The notes below the pieces were generated by a model, which was not told the DNA's origin, searched no databases, and saw only the letters and a list, made by a program, of their open reading frames with translations. DNA of 64,000 nt from Candidatus Gastranaerophilales bacterium (lineage in GTDB: Bacteria; Cyanobacteriota; Vampirovibrionia; Gastranaerophilales; Gastranaerophilaceae): contig CALUVT010000002.1 in assembly GCA_944324345.1 (NCBI GenBank), positions 124,001-188,000 of the forward strand. The letters are read 5' to 3'. Made by a program: the position numbers and the translations under genes. Shown here piece after piece: positions 1-9,944 of this stretch. Position 1 is the first letter of the stretch, and every line of letters begins with the position of its first letter.

Positions 1-165
1 CAGCATTTCGACAGTTCCGTCAGTAGACATATTATCAATTACTATATGTTCTATGTTCGGATAGGTTTGTATATCAAGAAGTTTTATCAGAAGATTAAAA
101 TCATCCGCTAAGTTATTTTCTATCAAATTATGAGTTGGTGTTATTACTGTAACAAAGGGTTCCAT
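1..165 (-). CDS. Glycosyltransferase family 2, N-terminal fragment
   Basis: The first 55 residues of a protein that runs off the left edge. The start ATG (complement of 163-165) is preceded by a good ribosome site (AAGGAG). The N-terminus carries the GT-A nucleotide-sugar signature: a beta strand ending in ITPTHN and, about 40 residues later, IDNMSTDGT, the usual 'D-x-S-x-D-x-T' region of family 2 enzymes. Such enzymes transfer sugars to lipid, polysaccharide or protein acceptors on the cytoplasmic face of the membrane. Donor and acceptor cannot be told because the catalytic half lies outside the window. Confidence 0.8.
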   Translation of the reverse strand, partial: MEPFVTVITPTHNLIENNLADDFNLLIKLLDIQTYPNIEHIVIDNMSTDGTVEML

Positions 166-319
166 TATATGCTCCTTTTTTTTGAATATAACACATTTGA
201 TTCTTCTTTTCTAATTGTTACGAGATGTAAATTATGTGTTTATTTTTCAACAAAAATGTATACCTTTGAGTAAAAATGTGTGTGGTTGAGTGTTTATTGA
301 AAAATATTAGGAGGTAATT

Positions 320-739
320 ATGAGTCAGAGTACTACGGTTACACCCTTTGAAGTCGGTGCAGTTTCAGCTGCACTGGGTGCAGGCATAGGTTACGCAGCT
401 GCTCCAAGAAAGTATAGTTTAGAACAGCTGTTAACAATTGAATCGGATGTTTTTGTAAGGTCAATTCCCGAAACAAAGTTATTGAATGCTGGTGAAAATC
501 AAAGGCTTGCTTATGCTGCAATTACTGATGCAAGAAGATCAATAATTGAAGCTTCAAAATCAAATTCAGGTGAAGCAAAGCTTGTCGAACTCTTAAAATC
601 TCAAGAATTAAACGGGGCTTACAAATCTATTAAAAAATTCTTACCTAAAGCAAGGGCTCAAGCTGCAATTGTTTTAGCTGTTGTTGGAGGTGCTATAGGT
701 ACTATTGCCAAGATGATTCACAGTCAAAAAACTTCTTAG
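320..739 (+). CDS. Small protein with terminal glycine-zipper segments, function unknown
   Basis: 139 residues, not recognised. A strong ribosome site (TAGGAGGT) precedes the ATG. Residues about 10-28 are Gly/Ala-rich and hydrophobic (GAVSAALGAGIGYAAAP). A charged, probably helical middle follows, and residues about 110-132 form a second hydrophobic stretch (VLAVVGGAIGTIAKMI). Both ends look like glycine-zipper membrane helices, so an integral membrane hairpin or an oligomer is plausible, but this is inference. There is no signal-peptide cleavage site. The stop overlaps the stop of the convergent carboxypeptidase gene by 4 bases. A similar C-terminal zipper occurs in the unknown protein at 33513-34349. 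Confidence 0.7.
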   Translation: MSQSTTVTPFEVGAVSAALGAGIGYAAAPRKYSLEQLLTIESDVFVRSIPETKLLNAGENQRLAYAAITDARRSIIEASKSNSGEAKLVELLKSQELNGAYKSIKKFLPKARAQAAIVLAVVGGAIGTIAKMIHSQKTS

Positions 740-2082
740 TATTTAGCGTAAATATCTCTTAAAATGTGTTCTTCCAAAGATTTTTTGTCACCTGTTTTAG
801 TTTTAGGGTCATTTATCATGATGTCGAAGGCATAGGTTTTTCCGCTTCTGGAAGTTATATATCCTGCGATCGCACTTACATCAGATAATGTTCCTGTTTT
901 GGCGTGCAAATTATCTCTGAAATAAAGCATTCTGTTTTCTAATGTCCCTTCGCCTGCAGTTGGTAAGGATTTTACAAAGTCTTTATCTTCGGCTTTTTTT
1001 GCTAAGAATTCGCTCATAAAATCTGCTGTCACAATGTTATTTTTAGAAACTCCGCTCCCATCTACAATTTTTACATCGGAAAAATCAATTTTTAATTTTT
1101 CCAAATAAGCATTTAGCATCTGTAATGAATGTTTGAGAGATCCTGTGTTATTCGTAAATTTAGCTCCAGCGGCTTTAAAAACTGTTTCTGCTATAAAGTT
1201 GTCGCTGTCTATTAAAATAGCCTTAATAGCGGGAGTTATTGGATGGTCAACTTGTGCAACGAGATAAATATTTGTTTTAGGTAATTTTTTTTGAACAAAA
1301 TTCCCGTAATAATCCATTTTTTGATCTCTAATTGCATCTTCTAATCTCAGAATGAAATACCTTTTGGGGTGATTTACAGGTATTTGTTTTGTCACCTGTT
1401 CTTTTATTGTCCCTTCTGCATTTATAATATCAGGTGATATATGATTATTTCTGCTTAATTTTATATCTGTAGTATCGCCTGTGGTAACAAGGTTCATAAA
1501 TGTTGTCGGATAAAATTCCGTTACGTATATATTTGCAGGAGCATTTTTTGATGTCGGAGAGAAAATTATGTTCAGCAAATTTCGATCTATGTTGTAAGAA
1601 CTGAATTTTGGCATAAGAGGATTGAGGTCATCATCCCATTGCCAGCCTTCACCCCATTCTACACTGTCAAATATATAATCATCTACGTATATGTTCTTTG
1701 GAGCAGTTATATTTTTTTCTTTTGCTTTTTTTATAAGTGATTTGAGGTCAGTTCCGGAAAAGAAAGGATCCGCACTTAAAACTAAAAAAAGTTCATTGTT
1801 AGTGTTTTTATATAATTTAGTTGAAAACTTGTAATCTTTGCCAAGAGTGTCAATTGAGGCCCCTAGTGTTACTAATTTAAGGGTAGAGGCGGGCATTGAA
1901 GACTTTTTATCATTTAGTTTGTATACTAATTTCCCTGTTGAAGTATCTTTAACAGATATTGAAACAGAATCTTTGTTTATGCCAAAGTTTGCAATTGTCT
2001 TATCTATTTGTCCGGCAGATACAGCCGTATGTACTGAAAATGTGATAGACAAGCAAAGTAGTAATTTTAAAAGTCTTTTCAT
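736..2082 (-). CDS. dacB: D-alanyl-D-alanine carboxypeptidase/endopeptidase (PBP4 type, peptidase S13)
   Basis: A periplasmic low-molecular-mass penicillin-binding protein that trims or cleaves peptidoglycan cross-links. The N-terminus is a signal peptide (KRLLKLLLCLSITFSVHTAVSA). All three serine-penicillin-binding motifs are present in order: SxxK as S-T-L-K near residue 68, SxN as S-K-N near residue 340, and KTG as HAKTGTLSD near residue 395. About 450 residues fits the S13 family. Two starts are possible, 2088 and 2082. I favour 2082 because its ATG overlaps the TGA of the upstream amidase gene (ATGA) and sits about 10 bases from GAGG. It is last of three overlapping minus-strand genes, suggesting translational coupling. 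Confidence 0.9.
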   Translation of the reverse strand: MKRLLKLLLCLSITFSVHTAVSAGQIDKTIANFGINKDSVSISVKDTSTGKLVYKLNDKKSSMPASTLKLVTLGASIDTLGKDYKFSTKLYKNTNNELFLVLSADPFFSGTDLKSLIKKAKEKNITAPKNIYVDDYIFDSVEWGEGWQWDDDLNPLMPKFSSYNIDRNLLNIIFSPTSKNAPANIYVTEFYPTTFMNLVTTGDTTDIKLSRNNHISPDIINAEGTIKEQVTKQIPVNHPKRYFILRLEDAIRDQKMDYYGNFVQKKLPKTNIYLVAQVDHPITPAIKAILIDSDNFIAETVFKAAGAKFTNNTGSLKHSLQMLNAYLEKLKIDFSDVKIVDGSGVSKNNIVTADFMSEFLAKKAEDKDFVKSLPTAGEGTLENRMLYFRDNLHAKTGTLSDVSAIAGYITSRSGKTYAFDIMINDPKTKTGDKKSLEEHILRDIYAKY

Positions 2083-2894
2083 ACACATTTAACCTCATAG
2101 TTTGGTTTTATATCTTTCAAGCAAGTGCATTTTCCCCTAAAATCATACATTGGTTCCATTTTTAATGTAGCATTCATTGCACCTTCTTTTTGGTCTTTAA
2201 TTTCTGATATCGTTTCGCCTTTATAGTCTATAATTCTTGAATGTCCGATATTCCATTCTTGATTCTCGATATATCCTGATTGAGTTAAAGCTACCATATA
2301 AGTTTGATTTTCTACAGCTCTAGACCTTGTCATGCATTCCCAAGGGATAGGCTTTTTTAGCCCCCAAGCAGCACAGTTAACAAACAAATCCGCACCGGAT
2401 TTTCTATACGCTCTGTATATTTCAGGGAATCTTATATCATAACATATAGTAAGGCCTGTTTTAACTCCTTCTATATCAACCAAAACCGGATTATCCCCTG
2501 CTTCAACGAAACAACCTTCTTCACAGCCGTAGTATGAAAAAAGATGGTTTTTAGAATATGTAGTTACCAGATCCCCTTTTCTGTTTAGGATAGGACATGT
2601 GTTGTAGTAATGTCCGTTTTTATTTTCAATAAAGCTTCCGCCGATAACCCAACAGTTATAATTGAGTGCAATATGTGAAAGGAAGTTTATTACTTTACTG
2701 TTCGATATTTTTTCTGCGGTTTCCCTAAAATGTTTTGGAGACCACCCGCAAGTCCACACTTCTGGCAGCACAATGATATCTGTTTTTGATACATCTCTTT
2801 TTACAAGTTCTTCAACTTTTTTTATGTTAGCCTCTGTGTCACCAATTTTCGAACACATTTGGACGGCCGAAACATTGATTATTTTTTCTTCCAT
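2079..2894 (-). CDS. Carbon-nitrogen hydrolase (nitrilase superfamily, omega-amidase-like)
   Basis: 271 residues covering a complete nitrilase fold. The catalytic triad is visible: Glu45 in LPEVWTCGW, Lys115 in TYSKNHLF, and Cys151 in TICYDIRFPE. Length and motif context resemble the YafV/Nit2 branch, which hydrolyses omega-amides such as alpha-ketoglutaramate. Substrate assignment inside this superfamily is unreliable without experiment. No signal peptide, so cytosolic. The gene overlaps dacB downstream and the DUF374 gene upstream, which suggests one mRNA; a functional link to envelope metabolism is only inferred from that. Confidence 0.88.
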   Translation of the reverse strand: MEEKIINVSAVQMCSKIGDTEANIKKVEELVKRDVSKTDIIVLPEVWTCGWSPKHFRETAEKISNSKVINFLSHIALNYNCWVIGGSFIENKNGHYYNTCPILNRKGDLVTTYSKNHLFSYYGCEEGCFVEAGDNPVLVDIEGVKTGLTICYDIRFPEIYRAYRKSGADLFVNCAAWGLKKPIPWECMTRSRAVENQTYMVALTQSGYIENQEWNIGHSRIIDYKGETISEIKDQKEGAMNATLKMEPMYDFRGKCTCLKDIKPNYEVKCV

Positions 2895-3556
2895 AATTTT
2901 TGTTTTAAAGCCTCGTTGTAATATTCTAAGGATTTCTTTTCAATATCAAACAGCTGATTTCTGATGTTTTCTTTGACATTTGCGAGTTCTTCTTCCGTAG
3001 CGTTTTCACTGATGTAGATGGGTTCTCCGTAAATGTTCAATATATTGCATTTCCCAAGAGGTGTTTTCATTTTGTCCCAGGAGGGAAGTGTAATGAAGGT
3101 TTTTTGCGGAGAGAACCAATGAACAGGAATAATAGGAGCTTTTGACATTTGAGCAAGTTTTACAGCACCGTTTTTAACTTTATGCAAAGGACCGTGAGGG
3201 CCATCAACCATAATTGCAACACATTCCCCTTCTTTTAGTCTAGCAAGCATCTGCATGGTCGATTCTACTGCACCTTTTTTACCAGATGAACCTCTTACTA
3301 CACGAAACCCCCAATTTTTACAAACCTCTGCAACGATTTCTCCGTCTATTGATGTGCTGATAAGAACGCTTAATTTGTCTCTGTTCCTTATTCCGTGCAC
3401 CAAAAATTGGTTTGAATGCCAAAGAGCATATATACAAGGAGAAATTCCAGGATTGTTAAACTCTTCAATATGTGTAAATTTTTCTTGAATACGAAGAATT
3501 TTATATGTGATATTCGCTAAGCTTTTTACGTTTTTCCCGTTTATTATTCTTACCAT
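2879..3556 (-). CDS. DUF374 lysophospholipid acyltransferase-like protein
   Basis: About 225 residues from the internal ATG at 3556. A longer frame opens at 3637, but the extra 27 residues are poor and a TACAAT hexamer lies 7 bases before 3556, which suits a leaderless start. DUF374 signatures are present: a HSNQF motif at the position of the acyltransferase histidine box, and MVDGPHGPLHK, the D-G-P-x-G-P element. The family is related to LpxL/PlsC acyltransferases and is thought to modify envelope lipids. The HxxxxD box is not intact, as is usual in DUF374. It overlaps the amidase gene by 16 bases and is the first gene of that operon. Confidence 0.8.
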   Translation of the reverse strand: MVRIINGKNVKSLANITYKILRIQEKFTHIEEFNNPGISPCIYALWHSNQFLVHGIRNRDKLSVLISTSIDGEIVAEVCKNWGFRVVRGSSGKKGAVESTMQMLARLKEGECVAIMVDGPHGPLHKVKNGAVKLAQMSKAPIIPVHWFSPQKTFITLPSWDKMKTPLGKCNILNIYGEPIYISENATEEELANVKENIRNQLFDIEKKSLEYYNEALKQKLWKKK

Positions 3557-3673
3557 ATAAACTATTGTATAACAAAAATAAAATTTCACTTTATATTTTG
3601 GATGAAAACTTGCACAAATTCTTTTTTGAAGTATCATTTAATAAGATGTAATAATTAATATAAGGATAAAAAA

Positions 3674-4966
3674 ATGAAAGTAACTTTAGAAAAAGAAAAA
3701 GAAAATGTAGTTAAACTGGATATTACAATTCCTGCAAAGGATGCAGCCGATGCTTATAACAATGCTGTCAGAAAAATTTCTCAGTATGTTAATATAGATG
3801 GCTTTAGAAAAGGAAAAGCTCCTCGTTCAGTTGTAGAAAGACATGTTGGTACTGAAAGAATTAAGCAGGAAGCAATTGAAGATTTGATGCCTAAAGCTAT
3901 CAATAAAGCAGTTGTGGATAATAAATTGGATTTGGTTGCTCAACCATATATTACAGCATATAACTTCAACGTTGGTGAAGATTTGACAGTTACTGCAAAG
4001 GCTGAATTGAGACCTGAAGTTACATTAGGACAATATAAAGGTTTGAAACTTGAAGTAAAAGATTCTCCTGTTGCTGAAGATGCTATGCAAAAGTCAATTG
4101 ATAACCTTTTAAACCAATATGCAACTCAAGAAACAGTTATTGACAGAGCTACAAAAGATACAGACATTGCAGTAATAGATTTTGAAGGCTTCTGTAACGG
4201 TGAAAAAATCCAAGGCGGTGATGCAAAGAACTATCCGCTAGATTTAGCACATTCTAATTTCATTCCCGGATTCGCAGAACAAATTGTTGGGAAAAATTTG
4301 AATGATGAATTTGAAATTAAAGTAACATTCCCTGAAAACTACCACGATGAAAAGTTGAAAGGTCAACCAGCTACTTTTAAGATTAAGTTAAATGAAATTA
4401 AAGAAAAGAAACTTCCTGAACTGAATGATGAATTTGCTCAGAAAGTTGGGCCTTTCAAAACAGTTGATGATTTGAAAGCCGATGTTCAGAAATATTTGGA
4501 TTCTCAAAGAGAAAGAACAAATAAACAAAATTCTGAAAATGAAGTTTTTAAAACAGTTATTGACTCTTCAAATGTAGACATTCCGGAGACAATGGTTGAA
4601 AGAGAAGTTGAATCTTTAAAAGAAGAATACAAACAAAGACTTGCAGCTCAAGGTATTACTTGGGAAACTCTTGTTAAATCTCAAGGGGAAGAAGAGTTAA
4701 CTAAGAACCTACGCGAAGATGCAAAAACCAGAATTAAAAATTCTCTTGTTATTGACAAGATTGCAAAAGATGAAAATCTTAAACTTGAGCCAAAAGATAT
4801 TGAAGCAAAATTTGCTCAACTCGCAGCAGCTTATGGTATGAAACCTCAAGATTTAGTTAAACAGTTGGGTAAAAATCCGGAAGTATTGACTTCTATATCT
4901 CAACAGGCTATGAATGATAAAGTTAGAGATTTCTTGATGCAAAATAATACTGTTGAAATAAAATAG
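3674..4966 (+). CDS. tig: Trigger factor (ribosome-bound chaperone, peptidyl-prolyl isomerase)
   Basis: 430 residues, the full length expected. The N-terminal ribosome-binding domain has the GFRKGKAPRSVVE signature loop that docks at the exit tunnel. The middle FKBP-type domain spans roughly residues 150-240 (DTDIAVIDFEGFCNGEKI onward), and the C-terminal helical chaperone arms make up the rest. The ribosome site AAGGATAA precedes the ATG. It is followed by clpP and clpX in the order common in bacteria, linking nascent-chain folding to proteolysis. A perfect hairpin lies between tig and clpP and may tune read-through. Confidence 0.96.
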   Translation: MKVTLEKEKENVVKLDITIPAKDAADAYNNAVRKISQYVNIDGFRKGKAPRSVVERHVGTERIKQEAIEDLMPKAINKAVVDNKLDLVAQPYITAYNFNVGEDLTVTAKAELRPEVTLGQYKGLKLEVKDSPVAEDAMQKSIDNLLNQYATQETVIDRATKDTDIAVIDFEGFCNGEKIQGGDAKNYPLDLAHSNFIPGFAEQIVGKNLNDEFEIKVTFPENYHDEKLKGQPATFKIKLNEIKEKKLPELNDEFAQKVGPFKTVDDLKADVQKYLDSQRERTNKQNSENEVFKTVIDSSNVDIPETMVEREVESLKEEYKQRLAAQGITWETLVKSQGEEELTKNLREDAKTRIKNSLVIDKIAKDENLKLEPKDIEAKFAQLAAAYGMKPQDLVKQLGKNPEVLTSISQQAMNDKVRDFLMQNNTVEIK

Positions 4967-4981
4967 TTTTTAATATCTAAT

Positions 4982-5010
4982 ATATGTGCCGTATTTACAA
5001 CGGCACATAT
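4982..5010 (+). terminator. Perfect 11-bp hairpin between tig and clpP
   Basis: ATATGTGCCGT (4982-4992) and ACGGCACATAT (5000-5010) form a perfect 11-bp stem around a 7-base loop. Only TTGATT follows, not a real U-tract, so it is at best a weak terminator. It could instead attenuate transcription or mark an mRNA processing point, allowing clpPX to be expressed at a level different from tig. Confidence 0.55.
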
Positions 5011-5055
5011 TTGATTAAAATAAAAAATGTATACATAATAATAGGAGAGGTTAAA

Positions 5056-5646
5056 ATGAGTTTTGTACCTGTAGTAATAGAACAATCAAGCAGAGGTGAA
5101 CGCTCTTTCGATATTTTTTCAAGATTATTGAGAGAAAGAATTATCTTTTTGGGAACACCTATTGATGATATGGTCGCTAATTTAGTTGTTGCACAATTGC
5201 TGTTATTAGATAGTGAAAATCCTGAAAAAGATATCATGCTTTATATAAACAGCCCCGGAGGGAGTGTAACTGCAGGATTTGCGATTTATGATACAATGCA
5301 GCACATAAGAGCAGATGTATCTACTATATGCTTAGGTCAGGCTGCTTCTATGGGTGCATTCTTATTGTCTTCAGGTGCTAAAGGAAAGCGTATGGCTTTA
5401 CCTCATTCAAGAGTTCTAATTCACCAACCTTTAGGTGGGGCTCAAGGTCAGGCAACTGATATTGAAATTCAAGCTGCTGAGATTATAAGAATTAAAAAAT
5501 CTTTAAACGAAATATTGGCAGCAAATACTGGTCAGTCAATTAAGAAAATTGAAAAAGATACTGACCGCGATTATATAATGACTCCATCGGAAGCTTTAGA
5601 GTACGGTATGATTGATAAAGTTATATCAAGAGATGCGATTAAGTAA
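5056..5646 (+). CDS. clpP: ATP-dependent Clp protease proteolytic subunit ClpP
   Basis: 196 residues from the ATG at 5056, chosen because AGGAGAGG lies just upstream. A longer frame from 4984 runs through the hairpin and adds non-homologous residues. The serine-protease triad is intact: Ser98 in GQAASMGAF, His123 in LIHQPLGG, and Asp172 in DTDRDYIM. The tetradecameric protease degrades proteins unfolded by ClpX, encoded immediately downstream. No propeptide of note. Confidence 0.97.
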   Translation: MSFVPVVIEQSSRGERSFDIFSRLLRERIIFLGTPIDDMVANLVVAQLLLLDSENPEKDIMLYINSPGGSVTAGFAIYDTMQHIRADVSTICLGQAASMGAFLLSSGAKGKRMALPHSRVLIHQPLGGAQGQATDIEIQAAEIIRIKKSLNEILAANTGQSIKKIEKDTDRDYIMTPSEALEYGMIDKVISRDAIK

Positions 5647-5700
5647 CAAAGAAAGGATATGCCTATTTAGCTTAATATAGCTTTGGGCAGTGGTAACAAG

Positions 5701-7002
5701 ATGGCAAAACATGATGATAGCAGATTAAAATGTTCATTTTGCGGAAAATCACAGGATCAGGTAAAAAAATTGATTGCAGGTCCTGAGGTTTATATCTGTG
5801 ATGAATGCGTAGATTTGTGTAATCAGATTTTGGATGAAGAATTTTTTGAAAATAAAGATAAGGATGCTTTGGATGCGGAAAATTCAAGTGAAGAAAAACC
5901 GATTCCAAAACCTCATGAAATAAAGGCTTATCTGGATCAATATATTGTTGGTCAAGATGACGCTAAAAAGGTTTTATCAGTAGCTGTTTATAACCATTAC
6001 AAGAGATTAAAACACAACAAGGATAACGATAAAGACTCAGTAGAAATTCAAAAGTCAAACATACTTCTTGTAGGGCCTACGGGTTCTGGTAAAACATTAT
6101 TAGCTCAAACCTTGGCAAAAATGCTTGATGTTCCGTTTGCGGTTGCTGATGCTACCACATTGACAGAAGCAGGTTACGTTGGTGATGATGTTGAAAATAT
6201 TTTGCTAAGACTTTATCAAAACGCGGAATTTGACTCATCAAAGGCAGAACGCGGCATAATTTATATTGATGAAATTGATAAAATTTCAAGAAAGTCCGAA
6301 AATACTTCAATAACAAGAGATGTTTCAGGAGAAGGTGTTCAACAAGCTTTGTTAAAGATGATTGAGGGCACTGTGGCTCATGTTCCTCCTCAAGGCGGCA
6401 GAAAACATCCACACCAAGAGTTTATTGAAATTGATACAAAAAATATCTTATTTATAGTTGGTGGAGCATTTGTCGGTTTGGAAAAAATTGTTGAACGTAG
6501 AGCAGGTGAGGGTACTTCTGTTGGATTTGGTGCAAAGGCTCCTATGACTCAGATTGAAAAAGAAGCTGCTGCTGCTAGAATGCTTAAGAAACTTCAGCCT
6601 GAAGACCTTTTGAAATTTGGTATGATTCCTGAATTCATTGGACGTGTACCTGTTTACGCTGTTTTAGATCAACTTAATGAGAAAACATTAAAAATGATTT
6701 TAACTGAACCTAAGAATGCTGTTTTAAAACAGTATCAGGCATTGTTGGAGATGGATGGCGTTGATTTGGAATTTGAACCAGAAGCCATTGATTTGATCGC
6801 ACAGGAGGCTATTAAACGTAAAACCGGAGCTCGTGCATTGCGTTCAATTGTAGAGGAAATCATGCTTGATGTTATGTATGATGTTCCAACTAAGGGAGAT
6901 GTAACAAAATTTGTTGTTACGGCTGATATGGTTAAGAATAGAAAAAATGCAGAGGTTGTCCAACTTCCGACGCAAAATCATGATAAAGAAATTACAGCAT
7001 AA
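5701..7002 (+). CDS. clpX: ATP-dependent Clp protease ATPase subunit ClpX
   Basis: 433 residues from the ATG at 5701; an upstream in-frame TTG at 5683 is less likely. The N-terminal zinc-binding domain (CSFCG ... CDECVDLC) recognises adaptors. The AAA+ module has Walker A GPTGSGKT and Walker [11 protein letters not shown]. The IGF loop that contacts ClpP is not obvious; the corresponding region reads GFGAKAPM. ClpX unfolds tagged substrates into ClpP. Co-transcription with clpP is likely from the 54-base gap. A strong terminator follows. Confidence 0.97.
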   Translation: MAKHDDSRLKCSFCGKSQDQVKKLIAGPEVYICDECVDLCNQILDEEFFENKDKDALDAENSSEEKPIPKPHEIKAYLDQYIVGQDDAKKVLSVAVYNHYKRLKHNKDNDKDSVEIQKSNILLVGPTGSGKTLLAQTLAKMLDVPFAVADATTLTEAGYVGDDVENILLRLYQNAEFDSSKAERGIIYIDEIDKISRKSENTSITRDVSGEGVQQALLKMIEGTVAHVPPQGGRKHPHQEFIEIDTKNILFIVGGAFVGLEKIVERRAGEGTSVGFGAKAPMTQIEKEAAAARMLKKLQPEDLLKFGMIPEFIGRVPVYAVLDQLNEKTLKMILTEPKNAVLKQYQALLEMDGVDLEFEPEAIDLIAQEAIKRKTGARALRSIVEEIMLDVMYDVPTKGDVTKFVVTADMVKNRKNAEVVQLPTQNHDKEITA

Positions 7003-7008
7003 TTTGAT

Positions 7009-7034
7009 GGCGGAATTTAAATTCCGCCTTTTTT
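7009..7034 (+). terminator. Rho-independent terminator after clpX
   Basis: The palindrome GGCGGAATTTAAATTCCGCC (7009-7028) is followed directly by six T residues. It lies just after the clpX stop, ending the tig-clpP-clpX unit. Confidence 0.9.
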
Positions 7035-7091
7035 AGCGAAATTTTACTTAACATATTTGTAATATGCGTTTATTTATGAAAAAATATATCT

Positions 7092-9944
7092 ATGGGGAAT
7101 AGCAAAACACTTATTTTAATTGATGGACATGCTCTGGCATTTAGGCAATATTATGCACTTGAGCGAACCAATATGAGGACTTCTGACGGAACACCGACTT
7201 GGGCTGTTTATGGCTTTTTTAAGGCTGTGTTCGATCTTTTAAAAGATGAAACTTTGAAAGCAGATGCTATTGCTGTAGCTTTTGATGTAAGTCATAAGAC
7301 TTTTAGAACTGAAACCTTTACAGAGTATAAAAGTAATCGAGAAGCTATGCCTGATAATATGCGAGCTCAAATGGGACTTATTTATGAGGGGTTGAGAGCA
7401 TTTAATATTCCTGTTTATACAAAGGAAGGATATGAGGCAGATGATGTTATTGGTACTATATCAAAAGAAGCTTGTGAATTAGGACATAAGGTTTTAATTT
7501 TAACAGGAGATCAGGATGCCTTCCAACTGGTTGATAAGGACGGGTGTGTCAAAGTTATATTGCCTTCAAAGGGTGAGCTTGTTGAATATAATTGGGATAG
7601 GATTTATGATAAATTAGGAGTTTATCCTAATCAAGTTATTGATTATAAGGGACTTAGAGGCGATGTGTCCGATTGTATTCCTGGTGTGAAAGGTATCGGT
7701 GAAAAGACTGCTCAAAAACTTCTTGCAAAATACGGAACACTTGATAATGTCCTTGCAGAATGTGAAAATATTCCTGAAAAGTCCGTTCGCGAGAAGATTT
7801 GTGCTGGTAAAGAGCAGGCAAAGTTGAGCCAGTATCTTGCAACTATTGTAAGGGATTTGGATGTTAATTTTGATTTTGAAAAAACGAAAATTGAATTACC
7901 ACCAATTTCTGTTGTTACTGAATATCTTAAAAAAATGCAGTTTTATACATTTATAAAGAATATTAATGAAATAATGTATTCATTTGATAAGGTTGAACGT
8001 ACCACCACTTTAAATCAACAGAACAACGAAGGTTCTTGCCAATTGGGTTTCTTTTCAGAGGCTGTTAATGAAGAAATTAATAAAGAATCAGGTTTTGACA
8101 ATGTCAGTAAGTTAATTGTTGACAGTTCAGGTTTAAGAGAGCTTGTAGATGAATTATCCAAACAATCTATTGTGGCTTTTAATATTTATGCTGATGTTGT
8201 TAATGCTGTAAGATCCGAACTGATTGGGATTGCATTTTGTTTGTCTGACGATATGACAGCGGGAGAAAGAATTGATTGTAAGAGTTCTTCTCGGACTTAT
8301 AGGAGTTTTTATATCCCTTTAAGCCATTCAAATATTGAATCTCAGTTGAATAAAGAAGATGTATTGGAAGTTTTGAAACCCTTTTTTGAAAATATTCTGA
8401 TTAAGAAAGTTACGCATAATGCAAAAAGTGCGTATAATGTTTTAAGATGCTTTGATATTTTTTCTAAAGGTATAATTTTTGATACTATGCTTGCTAGTTA
8501 TGTGAAGGACCCGCAGAGAAATCATGAACTTGATATTCAAGCAATGGAACATTTGGGTCATGCTGTTGTAGCTTTCGCCCCGTTTGAGAAAGACAAAAAG
8601 AAACAGATAAAATTAAATGATGCACCGATTGATGGGGTGTTGACTTATACCTGTGATATGGTTGTTTGTATTTTGGAACTTACAAAATTTTGGCATGAGA
8701 ATTTAGACGAAAAAGAACTTGATATTGTTTATAATATTGAGGTTCCATTGACTTTTGTCCTTGCTCAAATGGAATATGATGGTGTTTCTGTAGATGAGAT
8801 GTACCTTGCCTCGTTGACAAGTTCTATGAATGTGGAGCTTGTAAATATTGAAGAAAAAATATATGCACTTGCAGGCTGCCGTTTCAACATAAATTCTCCG
8901 CGTCAGGTTGGGGAAATTTTGTTTGATAAAATGGGTTTAAAAGCAAAGAAAAAACGCGGGAAAACAAGCTATTCAACAAATGCTGCCGTTCTTGAAGAGT
9001 TGGCAGAAGAACATGAAATTGCACAATTGATATTGGAGTATAGAAAGTATGCTAAGCTGAAGTCAACTTATACAGAAGCTTTACCCGCATTGATTGATAC
9101 GAAAGACAGACGTATTCACACTACTTATAATCAAACGGTCACTGCTACCGGTAGGCTGTCTTCTTCAAATCCGAATTTGCAAAATATTCCTGTCAGGTCA
9201 CAGGAAGGTAATAAAATTCGAAATGCGTTTGTTCCCGAAGATAAAGAGCATTCTTTAATTTTATCTGCTGACTATTCTCAAATTGAGCTCAGGCTTTTAG
9301 CTCACATAACGCAGGACAAACACTTGCTTGAGGCTTTTAATAACGGAATAGATGTTCATACCCTCACAGCTTCAAAGGTTTTTGATGTTCCTGTTGAGCA
9401 AGTCACAAAGGATATGCGTTATAAATCAAAGGCTGTCAATTTTGGTATAATATACGGGCAGAGTAAATATGGTTTGGCGAAGGCTCTTGGAATTTCAAAT
9501 GCTGAAGCTGAGGAATTTATTAACAAGTATTTTGCAACTTATCCTTATGTTAGGGCTTATATGGAAGGTACCGTAAAAGAAGCTGAAGAAAAGGGTTATG
9601 TTCAGACAATTTTCGGAAGAAAACGCTATTTAGGAGCGGAACTTTCAAGTTCTAATGCAATGATAAGAGAATTTGCAAAACGTGCTGCAATAAATCAGCC
9701 TATGCAGGGCTCTGCGGCGGATTTGATGAAAATTGCAATGATTGAATTTTATAATAAATTAAAAGAAAATAAATTAAAATCAAGGATGATTATTCAGGTT
9801 CATGATGAACTTGTTGTTGAAGTTTTGAAGTCTGAGCTTGAAGTTGTGGAAAGACTTGTAAAAGAGGCAATGGAATTAAATCAACCTCTTTCTGTTCCTC
9901 TTGTAGTAGATATAAGTGTAGGTGAATCATGGAAAGAACAATAA
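7092..9944 (+). CDS. polA: DNA polymerase I
   Basis: 950 residues. The N-terminal 5'-3' exonuclease (FEN) domain covers about 1-300 (LIDGHALAFRQYY; YEADDVIGT; LTGDQDAFQL). The middle domain, about 345-540, occupies the 3'-5' exonuclease position but has lost its acidic residues: the FDTETD-type motif reads AFNIYADV. The polymerase domain, about 560-950, is complete, with DYSQIELR (motif A), RYKSKAVNFGIIYG (motif B) and QVHDELVVE (motif C). The enzyme should fill gaps and remove RNA primers but not proofread, as in Bacillus and Thermus PolA. No clear ribosome site precedes the ATG at 7092. Confidence 0.95.
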   Translation: MGNSKTLILIDGHALAFRQYYALERTNMRTSDGTPTWAVYGFFKAVFDLLKDETLKADAIAVAFDVSHKTFRTETFTEYKSNREAMPDNMRAQMGLIYEGLRAFNIPVYTKEGYEADDVIGTISKEACELGHKVLILTGDQDAFQLVDKDGCVKVILPSKGELVEYNWDRIYDKLGVYPNQVIDYKGLRGDVSDCIPGVKGIGEKTAQKLLAKYGTLDNVLAECENIPEKSVREKICAGKEQAKLSQYLATIVRDLDVNFDFEKTKIELPPISVVTEYLKKMQFYTFIKNINEIMYSFDKVERTTTLNQQNNEGSCQLGFFSEAVNEEINKESGFDNVSKLIVDSSGLRELVDELSKQSIVAFNIYADVVNAVRSELIGIAFCLSDDMTAGERIDCKSSSRTYRSFYIPLSHSNIESQLNKEDVLEVLKPFFENILIKKVTHNAKSAYNVLRCFDIFSKGIIFDTMLASYVKDPQRNHELDIQAMEHLGHAVVAFAPFEKDKKKQIKLNDAPIDGVLTYTCDMVVCILELTKFWHENLDEKELDIVYNIEVPLTFVLAQMEYDGVSVDEMYLASLTSSMNVELVNIEEKIYALAGCRFNINSPRQVGEILFDKMGLKAKKKRGKTSYSTNAAVLEELAEEHEIAQLILEYRKYAKLKSTYTEALPALIDTKDRRIHTTYNQTVTATGRLSSSNPNLQNIPVRSQEGNKIRNAFVPEDKEHSLILSADYSQIELRLLAHITQDKHLLEAFNNGIDVHTLTASKVFDVPVEQVTKDMRYKSKAVNFGIIYGQSKYGLAKALGISNAEAEEFINKYFATYPYVRAYMEGTVKEAEEKGYVQTIFGRKRYLGAELSSSNAMIREFAKRAAINQPMQGSAADLMKIAMIEFYNKLKENKLKSRMIIQVHDELVVEVLKSELEVVERLVKEAMELNQPLSVPLVVDISVGESWKEQ

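Noticed and set aside
4984-5055. N-terminal extension of ClpP
   Set aside because: It translates the hairpin region and is not ClpP-like; AGGAGAGG supports the start at 5056.
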